Shown here piece by piece: positions 1 to 12,484 of a DNA stretch of 47,891 bases; position 1 is the stretch's first letter; every line of letters begins with the position of its first letter. The stretch covers positions 1-47,891 of the forward strand of contig JAWQRN010000035.1 of assembly GCA_033557685.1 (NCBI GenBank). The letters are read 5' to 3'. The position numbers were made by a program, and so were the translations under genes. The notes beneath the pieces were generated by a model. That model did not search any database. It was given only the letters and a program-made list of their open reading frames with translations, and was not told where the DNA came from. The stretch comes from Sperchopsis tessellata. Its lineage: Eukaryota; Arthropoda; Insecta; Coleoptera; Hydrophilidae.

Positions 1-114
1 ATATATGTATGTATGTATAGATATATTCTTTCAAATAATCGCCAAAGTTTAGATTTACGTTTAGTTCTTCATCTAGGGTCTAAGCAAAGGAGAAATGAGA
101 ACACAAAAAAGTTT
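1..114. repeat. AT-rich flank with short TATG microsatellite
   Basis: Bases 1-26 are a short run of TATG/ATAT units. The rest up to the fold-back element shows no ORF, splice pair or repeat that I can recognise. Confidence 0.5.
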
Positions 115-637
115 ACAAAACTGAAAATTGCTTACCTCTAAGTTAACAATTTGCCTTGCTAAACGTAAATACACAAAGAATCATTAGCCTGTACAAACAA
201 TAATCAATCTAAATCAAAAACCATAAACAGTAGACGTAAAATTCTTTATTTTTTACAACTACACAACATGGACATGTAAAACACTCTTTACATCATGTAA
301 ACATACATTATGTATTTGCCAGAAACAAAAAACAATATCAATATCAAAAAATTTCAAAAATAAATGCACCATTATAACAACATATGAGGTGGATTTTTCG
401 GTTGTTTACATTGTGTGAAGCGTGTTTTACATGTCTATGTTGTGTGGTTGTCAAAAATGATGTACTCTATGTCATGTGCTTACGATTGTTAATTGTATTG
501 TTGTCCGAATGGTTTTTGATGTGGATTGTTTATTGTTTGTACATTGTACAGGGTGATGATAATTTGTGTATTTACATTTAGCAATATGCCTTGCTTGCAT
601 ATTGTTCAGCTTATAGGTAAGCAGTTTTTCGGTTTTT
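115..637. mobile_element. Fold-back element with ~190-235 bp inverted arms
   Basis: The left arm (about 115-303) and right arm (about 402-637) are reverse complements of each other over almost their whole length, with scattered mismatches and small indels. Examples are ACATGGACATGTAAAACA near 266 against TGTTTTACATGTCTATGT near 422, and TGTATTTACATTTAGCAA near 567 against TTGCTAAACGTAAATACA near 156. The ~98-bp spacer codes for nothing. This is the shape of a non-autonomous DNA transposon or MITE; I cannot assign a superfamily. A 65-codon open frame at 384-581 is a by-product of the right arm. Confidence 0.8.
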
Positions 638-1740
638 CTACCTTTCACCATTATTTGGATGGACGAGGTGCATATATCATGGAATAGTTAGTATAACAAT
701 CGCCACTGATCAAATGTGAATTTTACATGTCGCAAATATTAGAGATGGACACGTAAGATTTGGTTTTAATTTGAGCTGCTATTTAAAAGAAAGTAGATTA
801 CCATATATTCGAAGGAAACTTCACATCTGTACAATATCTAGAATATTAAGATACTGGTATTGAAATTAAGTACATAGTTTAAAACACAATTACAGTTTGT
901 CCAATGTATATGATAAGTTTAAAGCCATGGATGTAAGTTGTCAATTATACACAAACAGCAATATTGTTTTATTATTTTTTTTTAATTATTAAAAAACTAT
1001 TTCATTAAATAGTGGTCATTTGAATAGTTTTCTATAAAAAGCTTTTATAAGCCTAGTTTCAGCTATTATTTCTGGTTGTAGACGTCATATTAAGAAATCC
1101 TCCGTACATCTCGATATTTCGCTCATCGGAACAGTGTTCAGAACACATCCCTCGTGATAAGTGAGGGTTACCTGTACTAACATTCTGGACTTTTAAGATG
1201 ATTTGTTATTAGCAGAACATTCTAGTATAATTTTCCAACAGTATGAGGCTCCCTCACGTAATGCCATTTATGTGAAATAATGCTGATTGCAGAAAGCAGT
1301 TTTTCTTAAAATTACACCTATTCATACTTTAAATGTTAAAATTCTGTCAGAAGAACATGCTAGATTATTTGAACACCGATTATAATGATTACTGTTTGTA
1401 TTTAATTCCTTAGATCCTGTAGATTCAGATTAGTTAATTTATTATTTTTATTTCATTAATAATTTTGTTAAATATTTTTTTGTATTTTAATATTCCCATA
1501 TTTCAAAAACCTTCACAATATCATACTATGTAAAAGCAATCAAAGTGTTATTTGCAAAACATGTGATAGTCGGCCTTCCCAAATGCAAAAGGCCCCAAAA
1601 TTACGTTTTGACTGATCTTAAAAAAACTAAAATGACAAATATCATTAAAATCAAAAAAAATTCTCTATTACCGATAAATTTCAATATAGTCCATGTTTAA
1701 AAAATAATTTTGAAAATTATATATTTTTGATGACTTCCGT
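638..1740. other. Non-coding stretch
   Basis: AT-rich sequence with no open frame of note and no splice-flanked block resembling the myotubularin part of Sbf. It probably lies within a large Sbf intron. I see nothing else in it. Confidence 0.4.
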
Positions 1741-1996
1741 TTGAGACGCCATGGGGCGAGGAGGTTCATCTGTACGTGGGCCCATTTAGTGTTATTTGTA
1801 TGATAAATCATCTCAATCCTTACTCGGCCATGGACCTATGAAAACGGAAAATGTACTTTGTATTGTGCTTCATTCGTCCATGTGTTAATTTTGGCCCAGT
1901 TTAAACACAGGACAGTTAACCTGAGGCAGATTTGTACCGGGCATTTATGCATCTGTCAAGGAGTTAGGCCCTTAAATAAGTGAAGAAGAAGAAGAT
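1741..1996 (+). mobile_element. Possible 3' end of a retroelement ending in (GAA)n
   Basis: This block is clearly less AT-rich than its surroundings and ends in AAGTGAAGAAGAAGAAGA at about 1978-1995. A less AT-rich segment ending in a short simple repeat is typical of non-LTR retrotransposon or SINE 3' ends. There is no coding match and no internal pol III boxes that I can see, so the assignment is tentative. Confidence 0.35.
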
Positions 1997-2115
1997 ATAT
2001 TTTTGACAACGTCATTGTAATTATCTTATGATACAATAAGAATGTTTACAATTATTAAAATCAACTATACTTTTGTCATTTATTAGAATCATATTTTCTG
2101 TTACAAAAATCAAGT

Positions 2116-2346
2116 TTAGACTAATTTAAGACCATTAAGTAATGTTGTTAGTACCTGATAGTCATAAACATATTTTGCTGCATCCAGTTCAATCTTTATT
2201 ATTTTTGTAAAATTCTCCCTGCCAATCAATATATCACTTGTACATCTCGTGTCTAGTTGCAACTTTTGCGTGTCATGTTTACCATTTTTTCTGCATTGCA
2301 TCCTAGGCTTTGGAGTGAAAATTTTATGGCAAACTAAGTGACTTGT
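2116..2346 (-). pseudogene. Retrotransposon aspartyl-protease remnant
   Basis: The minus strand encodes a stretch including KLQLDTRCTSDILIGRENF. It resembles the flap-side segment of retroviral-type aspartyl proteases of Ty3/gypsy elements, where the active site reads L-D-T-G followed by a D/S-I-x-x-I strand and an x-E-N-W/F motif. The catalytic D-T-G is D-T-R here. Reading continues upstream on the minus strand to about 2346. No RT or gag flanks it, so it is an isolated fragment in the presumed Sbf intron. The family assignment rests on motif pattern only. Confidence 0.55.
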
Positions 2347-2755
2347 AAAAAATATATTATTTGAAATGGATGTTTATGCACGTAAGAGCAAATTTAATTG
2401 TATTTACTTTTATTTTGCTAACCTGTCACTATGTATAAATTTTCCAAATTATAGATCTCACTGATAGGTAAAAAATGCAACATATCTGCTTTTTGTCAAG
2501 GAAGTGTCAGAATAATGTGTTTTTCTTTCATTACTAAAATAATTGAAGTTATATATATTTAAATAATTGATTTTGTGGCATGAAACTAATTTAATATTAT
2601 TATAACATTATTGTTTCTGGTTGTACACAGCAAAAGCGCTAAAATATACCAGAGTTTTTAAAATTTTTCAATTTCTACCGGAAAACAGTTCTTTTATATT
2701 TAGTTGCCAGGAAAGCTTATGCATTTGATTTATTTGTGGATTTTATTATTTTTAG

Positions 2756-5700
2756 ATATGATGGAATCAATAAAAGTGTACCTGATGCATTTAGCCATTT
2801 ATTAGAAGAAATTCACCGGTTAGAACTAGAATTAGGACATCTTCCACAAAAATGGAGGGTCCAGTGGGACAAATTGGAACTTCCTAATAGTGATCCTCTA
2901 ACGGTAAAGGTTATTAATATTATATATATGTCACCTCCCCAACATATTATCAATTTCAGAGGCACGCTTCCTTCAGTACAGCATTGGTTAGATCCCACGG
3001 AAGACTAGTGCATAAAAGATCCACTTTGGAAATTTTGATGAGAGGGAAAATGGTTGGAGCTGCAGAAGCAGCATTACTTTATTCTCATCCGCATCGGTTT
3101 GAGAGATACAATTATACAACACCTACATATTGTGATCAATGTACAAATGTATTATGGGGTCCTGTAAAGGTAAAATATTAAACTGTAATATATTTTGTAT
3201 ATTTTTAGTAATATTTTATTTTTCAGACTGGAATGCGATGTATAGACTGTGGTTACAGTTGCCACGAAAAATGTATAGATGGAGTCCCTAAAAATTGTAC
3301 AAAATATAAGTCTGCTCCCGATAATACAGTTACTCAGACTTTATCGGGTAGTGGAGGGGATAATGGATCTGTTAGTTCAGGTACCTACTTACTTTTTTTA
3401 AATAATACCATGTGCATATCCTTTATGTTCTACCATTTTTAGTACTGTTGCTTTTTTGTTTCAAAGCACTAATGAGGCACACAAAAAATATTTTAATTCG
3501 GTTCATTGTTTTAATTCTATGGTATTCAAAAGTATGAATAACAATTTTTGGTCATATCTTTTCAATTTTTGTAATTCAAAAAAGACATTTAGAATGTATC
3601 CCATCACAAACCCGTCCCCACTAGAATACTCGAAAAATAACATTTGCTTTAATCCTACCCTTTATTAATGATTTTTTAGTACTATTTTGTTATATTAAAA
3701 TGTACCATGTCCCTCTTTGCCAACATCTGCAGATCATGAGTGCAGAGAATCCGGTGTGTAGAAGGTGTGGTACGGAGGAAGAATCGGCTAGACACATCTT
3801 ATGTAATTGCTTAGCACTGGTTGCTACTAGAAGAAAATATCTTGGTAACTGGTATATAACGCCAAATAAAATACAAAAAATCTCAGAGAATAAGCTGGTG
3901 GTATTGGTCCATACCATAGGTGTATTACTTAGTTTTTAAACATGGGGGCTGCACAATGGGCCACAGAACCTAAGTGCAAGATGTCTCAAAGATCTCCTCC
4001 ATTTATATACATACTCATATTTAACTTAAAATGCTGCCATCTGCATTTTCAATTAAATAATGAAATTTTTGTGACAATAGCTGTCAAGCCATTAGTAGAT
4101 CGCAGGAAATGTTTGCTCATCATTCTCAAATCTCTTTCACAAATGACATTCTAAGATAAAATCTTTACTCACCTATTTCTTTTTTTTTAAATTTTATGAT
4201 TCATCATAACATGGATAATTATGAATTCTTTTATATTTCATTTTACAATCGAAATAAGTTAAAATTTAATAAAAATCTTTCCAACACAATTATTTTGACT
4301 TGTTACTGCATTACACAAAGTAGTGTTATTTCTTTAAAATGTACGCAGGGTGCATTTTTTCGTGAGTAGGTAATGAGAATGGTGTAAGAGTAATCTGTAA
4401 TTTCCATAATCACCTTATTTTGGTGTTGACGTTTTCTTCAGGTGCGCCCACTTACATTCACCATTTATTGAGTGTAGAAAGTGTAGTAATTACTCACCCT
4501 CCACTTACAACAAGAACAATGAAGTGGACTACACCGAAGTAAGAAGAACAACAGAAAGTACACTTTTCGCTGAAAAGTGGAAAAAGTTAATAACGAGAAC
4601 AAACCTACTGTAACACAAAAATATAATATAATATTATGTACTCCACTTTGATTTTGCTTAACACACTTACTTTATAAGGATGAAATTTAACACCATATGT
4701 TGTTAGCAAAGTGAACTTCATAGGGAATGCAGAATATGCATTTAATCTCTGTTAAAATATCATTGTTATCAATAAAATTGTTTGTGTCCAAATTTCTAAC
4801 TCCATTTTAATTAAAGTTTATACACCTACTGTTGAATATCTATGGTATAAAACTGACAAAATTGGATATAAAATTTTTAAATATTTCCAGAGTATTTCTT
4901 ATGTAATATTAATAATCTGGTGATATATAATCAGGAAGTAATTTATTATTTTCACTTTTGATTTTTTTATATTGCACTCCGCAGATGCACCAAGTTCCAT
5001 GGAACACAAAATGAGAGGGAAACACGGCACTAGCAAACCACAAAGTAAAACTATGAAAAGTAATTAGCTATTTTTTTTTTCTTTTCTTTTCTTACACTTA
5101 TCTATACATTCATTTATTTGATATTTGTAGGACATGTAGTAGAAATGTAGAAAAAAATTTCTGTATTAATATTTCTTTATTTTTCAATAATTTTAGGTAG
5201 TGCAAGGCAAACATCAAGTCAGCAATATTATGACCAGTTTTCATCAAATGTTGCTGAAAATCGTACTCATGAGGGCTATTTGTACAAGAGAGGAGCTTTG
5301 CTAAAAGGTTGGAAACAACGATGGTTCGTGCTGGATTCAATAAAGCATCAATTGCGATATTATGATGCTATGGAGGATTCACATTGTAAAGGATATATAG
5401 GTAAATATTTGTAAACAAATCCATTAGCATCATTTTGAGCACACATGATAACTACAATACTTTTTCTGATTTTATACATTCTTGGCTACAGTCTTAATTA
5501 TTTTATTCGTAACCCGTCATTTATTAGCCAAATCTGTAAATGCCAACACTTAACCTACCAAAAACCTAACTGCATGCAGCGTACAATAACTTTTTTTGAA
5601 AAGAAAATTGTTTTTCTGAAAAATATATATTTTTTTTTTAAATAAATCTGGATCTCTTTGCTATTAAAACGTTTTGAAAATATGTACACAGACAGGCTTA

Positions 5701-7143
5701 CGAGTAATAAGGTTTTCCCCAATTTTAGCTAGTTATAACAAAACACTATTATATATTAACATTTTTATCAACAGTTTCATATTATATCGTTGCCAATTCT
5801 CTAGTAAATTATGTTCACAGCTAATAAAATTAAATTTGTTCTAGATCTAGCAGAAGTTATGTCAGTTCAATCTGCCGCACCAGCACCTGGACCCCCTAAG
5901 AAGACAGACGACAAATCATTCTTTGATGTAAGTGATGGTATATATTTGCAATTTCTTTAATTTTCAACATATGATTGCATTGTTGTCAGAAGATAAAACA
6001 CATTCTATAAAAAAATTTCAACCAAAATATATTTTGTTTTAAAAAAAAATTTGAATAAATATGTATTATTTTTAGTGATATTTTATGATAATGAAAGTAA
6101 CTTATTTATATTTTGTCAAGGATTTTCAAGTTTAAATCCCAAGGAGATGCACAGAGTGCCAAGAAAGTTGGATAGGTATAAACATATTGTAGGTATACGT
6201 ATTGGAGTGTAAAACTTAAAGACACATTAATTTTTATTGCTGTATTTTAATATCCAAGTTGCATTCCTATGTTTTAACAATTCATAACTGGTGTTTGAAG
6301 TAGATACCACTAAGCCAGGGCAAAGTGTACCCCAAGGAATCACAGATTCATTGATGGATCTTTAAAGTGTCTCTTACCTCTTCGCTTATTACAACAATAA
6401 TAAAAATATTAAAATTTATTCATGTTGCCCATTAGTAAAGTAATTATTTGTGACTTTCTATTTGTATAAATTCACACAATTTCACTATGTAAATGTCTAT
6501 CTATCTTGAATACATGATTTTGTGTCAGTGAAGTTACATTCCAGGAACTTATTGAAAAGTTTTACTGCCCTATAAAAACACTGATTGAGAACCTCACATA
6601 ATGAGGAGTAACAGGTGTAAGATGATTCTACTTCGATTATTGTAGTATTGAAAATTGCATTCAAATGAACTCAAACTTCCTATCATTATAGAGAATTATT
6701 ATTACAAATAATAGGCGTACTTCAAGTTTGTCTGCTGTGTTAATTGGGGTGTGCATGACGTAACGCAATACACAAAAATTTTCAGTAAGGACGAACTTGT
6801 AACCTATGTTTATTGGATACCTATCACTTTCCAATGTTTGCTGATAGAGTTTTACCTCTCTCTGTATATACTTTGATCATAGATTGTTGGCTTTATAATA
6901 AAATATCACGATTGGAAGATGTAACCTGTTCTTGTGTTATATTTAACATTATTTATTAAGTCAACAGTCATTAATTTTTATGTGATTAATTTTTTTCTTA
7001 AATTGTGTAGTTTTGGCCTTAAAGAAAATCTGATAAAATATTTTTTCCAGCTACGGACCAGTCGTCGTACATACAACTTTTGTGCAGCTGATGCTTACAT
7101 TGCGCAAGAGTGGATAGAAAAGCTCCAAGCTTGTATACAATAA
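2756..7143 (+). CDS. Sbf: Sbf (MTMR5/MTMR13-type pseudophosphatase), 3' exons
   Basis: C-terminal part of a SET-binding-factor protein, a catalytically inactive myotubularin with a DENN module that acts in Rab21/endosomal phosphoinositide trafficking. Exons: 2756-2903, 2960-3169, 3227-3380, 4985-5044 (or 5059), 5197-5400, 5845-5927, 7051-7143. All have GT-AG borders and the phases match throughout. Order of features: a helix following the phosphatase domain (SHLLEEIHRLELELGHLPQKW); a canonical C1 finger H-x12-C-x2-C...C-x2-C-x4-H-x2-C-x7-C across exons 2-3; a low-complexity linker; a PH domain starting HEGYLYKRGALLKGWKQRWF, spanning the last three exons and ending at the stop codon. The DENN, GRAM and myotubularin parts must lie upstream of the window. 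The PH domain is close in wording to vertebrate SBF1/SBF2; the C1 finger before it is, as I recall, the insect arrangement. Boundaries come from manual splice reading. Confidence 0.9.
3381..4984 (+). other. Sbf intron carrying a LINE tail
   Basis: This intron separates the C1-domain exon from the linker exon. It holds the retroelement fragment at about 3690-4020. The rest is AT-rich, with a less AT-rich patch at 4340-4620 that I cannot assign. Confidence 0.6.
3697..4020 (+). pseudogene. Non-LTR retrotransposon (R1/Jockey-like) C-terminal fragment
   Basis: Frame 3700-3939 reads ...NPVCRRCGTEEESARHILC..., followed by a leucine/alanine-rich stretch and KYLG. This C-x2-C...H-x4-C block with an E-rich core is the conserved zinc-knuckle-like region after the RNase H/RT part of R1- and Jockey-type LINEs in insects. 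It is followed by a short non-coding tail with no clear poly(A). Only the last ~80 codons remain, inserted in sense orientation in an Sbf intron. Confidence 0.65.
5401..5844 (+). other. Sbf intron, no internal feature
   Basis: AT-rich intron inside the PH-domain coding region, between the G-ending and AT-starting halves of a split Asp codon. I see nothing else in it. Confidence 0.6.
5928..7050 (+). other. Last Sbf intron
   Basis: The donor GTAAGT at 5928 and the acceptor TTTTTTCCAG ending at 7050 bound a 1.1-kb intron before the final PH-domain exon. There is no recognisable element; the open frame beginning at 6934 is intronic sequence running into the real exon. Confidence 0.7.
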
Positions 7144-7573
7144 AATTATTTCATCCAAAGTTTTAATATAGTCATATTCATTTTTTTACGTTACTTGTAG
7201 GTTGACAATAACTATTAATTTGTTTAAGAGATTACCAGTCATTATATTTAATTATATATGTTATGTATTATGCACAAATTTTATTTATATATAGATTTTA
7301 TTTTTTTAATTTTGTCAAATAATACATTGTAGAAATGTTATATTTTTACCCACAGTACTATTACAAGTTTCGATAGATGTTATGAGTGTATTTTTTTATT
7401 GTACTCTATATAAATAAGAAATAGTTAACTACTGCTATTCAATGTGACCCGCTCAAACTAGGTAAAATTAATTTAAAAAATATTTGTTATTAATATAGAT
7501 CTCTATGAATTTTATATTATAAACGTATACAAATTTAGGTCTTTTTCACTGGACTACATACTTTTGCTACTAA

Positions 7574-7579
7574 AATAAA
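7574..7579 (+). terminator. Candidate Sbf polyadenylation signal
   Basis: A canonical AATAAA lies about 430 bases after the Sbf stop codon. Another AATAAA follows near 7889. Which one is used cannot be told from sequence. Confidence 0.35.
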
Positions 7580-10500
7580 ATGATCTATACATATAATATT
7601 ATTGTTGGCAGTCAATGCTGCAACAAAAAGGGCAGTGCAAAATATTAGTTGTGGCAAACGAAATAGAACAGAGCAACTAGTTGCTTGTGAAGGCATTAAT
7701 AACTTTTCATATCCTTTTACTTCTTTTGAGGTTATAGTTTGTTTTATTTAAGCCAAATCATATGAACTTGTTAATTTAATAACTCCATTCTTAAATAACA
7801 CAGAATGATTTCAAGTTGAGATCAGATATTTCAGCAGATCATAGATCTGAAAAGAAAATTCTTTTGAAAATTTGTCCTATCTTTAATATTAATAAAGTGT
7901 AAACTACTGCTGGATGCTTCACAAAATTTTTTATTATTGGAAGCTGTACATATTTCTGATAAATACTAACAAGTGTCTTTTTAGAAAGAAATTTCACACT
8001 CCTACAATGTTTTCAATATCTATTGTTGTTACCTCAGTATTAAAAAAAAACAAAATTTCAAAGGAAGTTTGATTTCAACTCATTTTATATGAGGATATGA
8101 TTTACAGAGATATACTCTTTCCAATAATTGAAATGGTGTCCAAAAAGGAAAATATACACCAATGACAATAAAACCTTTAATGAAATAACATCAAATACCA
8201 CATGTACCGAAGACACGGAAGTTAGTATAACATATTAAAGAATAGTTAAAAAACTGTTAAGGTGTTAAATTTTAATTAGAAAAGTTTACCTTTAGAAACT
8301 ATAGAAGGAAGATGCCCTTTTAGATTAAATGCATCTTAACAGAGCTTGTGGTTCTTTCAACATCTTTGTAATACCGGTTTCTCTTATTTACAACTAACTG
8401 GCGATTCGAACTTAGTTAATAATTCTCAAAGATTGACGATCAGCAGCCTTCCCACTTTTTGATTAGTAACACAATCATATCTGTATTATTAAATTACGGT
8501 TCAGATTTTAACCTGCACCAAAGTAAGTTTCTTTTAAAGCAAATCTACAAAACATTGGTCTTATTTTAAATATCTGTGTGTATATAATGAAGGCAAGGCA
8601 ATCAAAAATATATATCACATTTATAAGTATATTCTCAAATGAAGCAGGCAATATGAGTTTCCATGAAATTCAATGTTAATTTTTGAAATATTAGCAATAA
8701 CCAGACGACTATAAAAAAATTTAAATATAAGATTTGTATGTACAGTTGTGTGTAAATTTGATAAAATCTCATACATATCATCAAGATGACTTAAATAGTT
8801 TAAAATTATACTACACAATTTGACGATGCAAATGGTAGGCTACCTCTAACCTAATAAAACTGTAAGTAACATACATTGTGGCCAACTATAAGTTATTCAC
8901 ACATATTCTGTCTGTATTCAAGCACTCTGCTTTTAAAGTGAGTTTATATGTCGAAATGTGGTGTTGGTAGATTGATTTTTTCCTATGTACATCAAAGATG
9001 AGAACAAATTTTGAAGGTTGAGAAAAGACAAAATTGAAAAATTATTTTTTGTTCGCTTGAAAATACCATAATACCATTATTTCTCTAGGTTTATGGCCTT
9101 ATGGAATGAAAATATCAAATAGTAAGAACATGTAGAACACTTTCATCTTTAATTTGTGTATTAAAAAAAAACACTTTTATATGTGAACAAAGATATTCTC
9201 GATCTTAAAAACATTGTTTTAGAAAATTTTACTTCAACGCGTCATTACTACTTGCTTCTCTAAAAACAACTAACCGTAAACCTTGTATCGCAATTTCACT
9301 GTGAAGTTATTGAGATCAATAAAAAATAACATTACCAAGTTAGATGTCAGATCTTTTGTAAAAAATGGTAAAATATGTACCATACAATTTTAAAAGTACA
9401 AGAATTTATTCAAACAACATTAATCTAATGAGCAGGGATAGGTGTGAAAAAGCTATATCTTACCTAAAGGTACTTTAGATATCTAAATCGTTAAATATAT
9501 AAATCTTGTGATAAAAATACATATTTGTCCAGTTGGAAAGGCTTAATTTTGTATTTTGTTATTTATAGTTGTGTTTATGTGATTCTATTGATGTTTATAC
9601 CCTTTATATTCATACTCATTTAGTTTTTAAGTTTCACGCTCTCTATTGTAACATAAAATATATTTACAAATATAAAATTGGTCTTGCATATCAAGATTGT
9701 TAAATTTTAATGTTTATTTTTCCAGGGAATCATTCGGTCATGTTTTGGAGGCAGTTTTCTCTAATAAATGTTATCATCTCTTAATTTATTTCCCAACTTC
9801 ATTAACGTTGTTCATTCTACTCATTTTATATGACATACTGTACATTCCCGGATATACTAAGAGGTATTTTAAACTTTCAATAAACCCTATGTATCACGAA
9901 TACCTTTTAGTGCCACAGCAATCGCTTTTGATGATGGAAATGTCTTATTGTTACGTTTGTGATATATTCATTGTTATATAGGTTCCTTATTTTTATGATA
10001 TTATTTCACATAAGAAAAGTATAGCTTTAGCTCTACTCTATGGGAAACTGCCAAAGTTACTAATTCAATAAATTGTTTAAATTATATACTACTTTATTTA
10101 CTTCTCATTATGTACCTTTATGAAATTTTAAATAAATAAGTTTAAAAATAATTTTTGTTGTTACTTTCCCTTCCCAATTATATGTCAAAGATAGTATTTA
10201 AAACTTTATCTTGCAACATTTTCCTCTTTTATAAATAATAACGATGTTATATGGTTGACCTTTAACATACAACTATATCATTGAAAGCAACCACTTACCA
10301 ACAATGCCATACAAGTTGTTCTTTGGAAAATAGCAATAGCAAATGCCAGACCAATGTAATCCTCAGTTGAAATATATGTACCTACAACCATTCGCAGCAT
10401 CATTACCCAGAATTGTATGTCTAAGCACCCAGAGCCACAAGTTAGAAAGTTAAGCTGACACAGGAATTCTAAAGCTTTTCTACACTTTAAAACAAGTCTC

Positions 10501-10964
10501 GAGGTTAGTATTGGACTGTCCAAAGCTTTTTGTGTCTTCATATTGGCCCACTTATTTATTTTTTAACATATAGGCTGCGTTTATAAAATTCATATACTAA
10601 ATGAGGGTTTGTTATGTATCACCGGTGACGCACAATATATTTTCAAATTGTGTGGTGTGTGTCACAGGTGACGCACTGCTGTAGTTATATATTTAAGTTA
10701 TAAATATAGGTAGTATAAAATTAAATATAGACAATAAGCATGCAATAAATTTATTTTTTTCATTACTTCGAGTATTTCATAAAATATCAATTTTTGCAGA
10801 ATATATTGTTGAGACAAAACAGTTAGCAAATCCACAATGAGAGTCACTTTTATTAAAGCTAGTTGTGGGGCCAAGGATGGCAAAAATTAAAAGTTTTCAA
10901 CTAGAAATTGCTATAAAATATGTAGTTTATATGTACATCTTGGTTATTCCTCTGATATATTTAC
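7580..10964. other. Convergent intergenic region, largely featureless
   Basis: AT-rich spacer between the 3' ends of Sbf (+) and Traf6 (-). The only item with coding character is the minus-strand frame at 10278-10541, listed separately. A 94-codon plus-strand frame at 9697-9981 is hydrophobic and AT-driven, without a family resemblance. Confidence 0.4.
10293..10541 (-). CDS. Possible orphan exon, membrane-like segment
   Basis: The minus-strand frame reads ...MMLRMVVGTYISTEDYIGL followed by AFAIAIF, a likely transmembrane segment, and stops being needed at a strong donor, TTGTTG|GTAAGTGG, at about 10293. A less AT-rich composition than the flanks and a good donor favour a real or formerly real exon. 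However, no clear acceptor, partner exons or family are visible. It could be a decayed transposon or processed-gene fragment. Confidence 0.25.
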
Positions 10965-11430
10965 TGCAGTCTCTGGTGCCCCTGACAGATTCATCTTAAG
11001 CCCCTGCTTTTTTAGTAATAATCTAGCTGATTCCTTCTATAACCCTGAACTATTCTGATCGTAAAATTTATACCCGTAATCTGGATAATGAGGCTCATCT
11101 CTCTAAGCTGATTTAGATAGACTTCGGAGCTGATATTACTCTGATAAGTTATATCTCAATATCAGCAAATGCAAAGCCATGACATTTTATAAAAAATTAG
11201 CCCTCATCAATCTCCCATACAAAATCTCTAATTTACCTCTTGCCCATTGTGACAGTATCAAAGATCTTGGCATCAACTTTGATAACCGTCTTACTTTTAA
11301 TTTCCATCTTATCATCATTACCTCTTCAGCTAGAATTTCGACATTTCTTAGATACCAATACCTAAATGGCCTTATATTATGCATTTTTTCACACTTCATT
11401 CAATGGCCGTCGCAACAGACAGTATTTTTG
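10965..11430 (+). pseudogene. Jockey/CR1-like LINE reverse-transcriptase remnant
   Basis: Three consecutive blocks match the LINE RT order: a degraded G-x-P-Q-G-S-x-L-x-P region (10970-11015), a decayed region where the Y-A-D-D motif would be, then SKCKxM-like residues and an S-x-K-D-L-G-I-x-F-D-x-x-L-T-F block (11245-11310, seen as SIKDLGINFDNRLTFNFHL). The last motif is highly typical of insect Jockey-clade RTs. There are several in-frame stops and at least one frameshift. It lies between the Sbf and Traf6 3' ends. Confidence 0.7.
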
Positions 11431-11451
11431 TACAAATTCTCCGTTATTTAA

Positions 11452-12478
11452 AAGAGAATTTTGCCATTATTGCAAAATAAATTATGTTATTTATGCAATT
11501 AGTGATAAACACTCAGCCTGAGCCTACTCAGTAAATGGAAAATAAATATTAAACTGATAAGCGATTTTACTTACACTTAGATTCATAATTGTATGATAAT
11601 TAAATGAAACACTATTTAATCTTGCTCTTATATTTATTATTGAGCATTTTAACAGGGTTATAAATAAAACATGAATTTAATAGACTAAGACAAATTAATT
11701 TTCAACAATTTTGAGGAATATTTGGCATCAGTAGATTTATATTTACTAATATTAACTAAAAACTAAATTAAGTACAAAGTTTTCAGAAGAAAGTTTTAGC
11801 TACACCTTTTCTTTCATTTACAACATATTTTTAATTAAAATTGAGCAAACAAAAGAGTGACAGTCTGAAATAAAAACCTCTAAACAACTAAGCAACTCTA
11901 CTTTTACATTTTTATAATCAAATAAACTTCCTTTCAAAACCAGTTTTTTCTTTAATAACGTAACTATTTTCACTCACTTGTAAAACTTTTTATATCTACA
12001 TAACTAGGTACTATGCAATTAGGACCTTTCTCACAAAGTAGCGGAAAATTTGAATAATCATTTTCTGGATGATATGAAAGCAATATCCATAGGTCTGGGC
12101 ACTGACTGATTGTCTTGAGTTCCAGAGCTGAGTTATCGTTCAGAACATGCTTGAAGAAATATAATATAGTATATTTTAAATTCGAAAACAATGATCATCT
12201 TGATTAAATTTCCAAAATTTAACAGTATGAAATAACGTTGTATAAATATTTATATAAATTATGCTTAAAATTTAAGTACACATTTTCAGTTTTAAGTAAC
12301 TCATCTTACATCACAGATCATCAGCAGCTTAGACATTATGCTGTTTTTGCTAAATAATAAAATTCACACATTACATACCAAGATAACCAATTATCTAACA
12401 GATATCATATAGATCGAAATTTTTTTTTACTTTTAGTACAATATCGTAAATTTTTTAAAGTGGTAACTCTATATCTTC
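11452..12478. other. Intergenic, downstream of Traf6
   Basis: AT-rich sequence with only random open frames. I see no repeat or gene in it. Confidence 0.4.
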
Positions 12479-12484
12479 TTTATT
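12479..12484 (-). terminator. Candidate Traf6 polyadenylation signal
   Basis: AATAAA on the minus strand (TTTATT on the plus) lies about 450 bases after the Traf6 stop codon. The position is plausible; usage is not proven. Confidence 0.3.

Noticed and set aside
384..581. 65-codon hydrophobic frame
   Set aside because: It lies in one arm of the fold-back element; composition explains it.
2813..2998. 61-codon minus-strand frame
   Set aside because: Antisense of Sbf exons and across an intron.
6934..7050. Upstream part of the last Sbf exon's open frame, with a Met start
   Set aside because: The acceptor TTTTTTCCAG at 7050 and the exact PH-domain continuity place the exon start at 7051; earlier codons are intronic.
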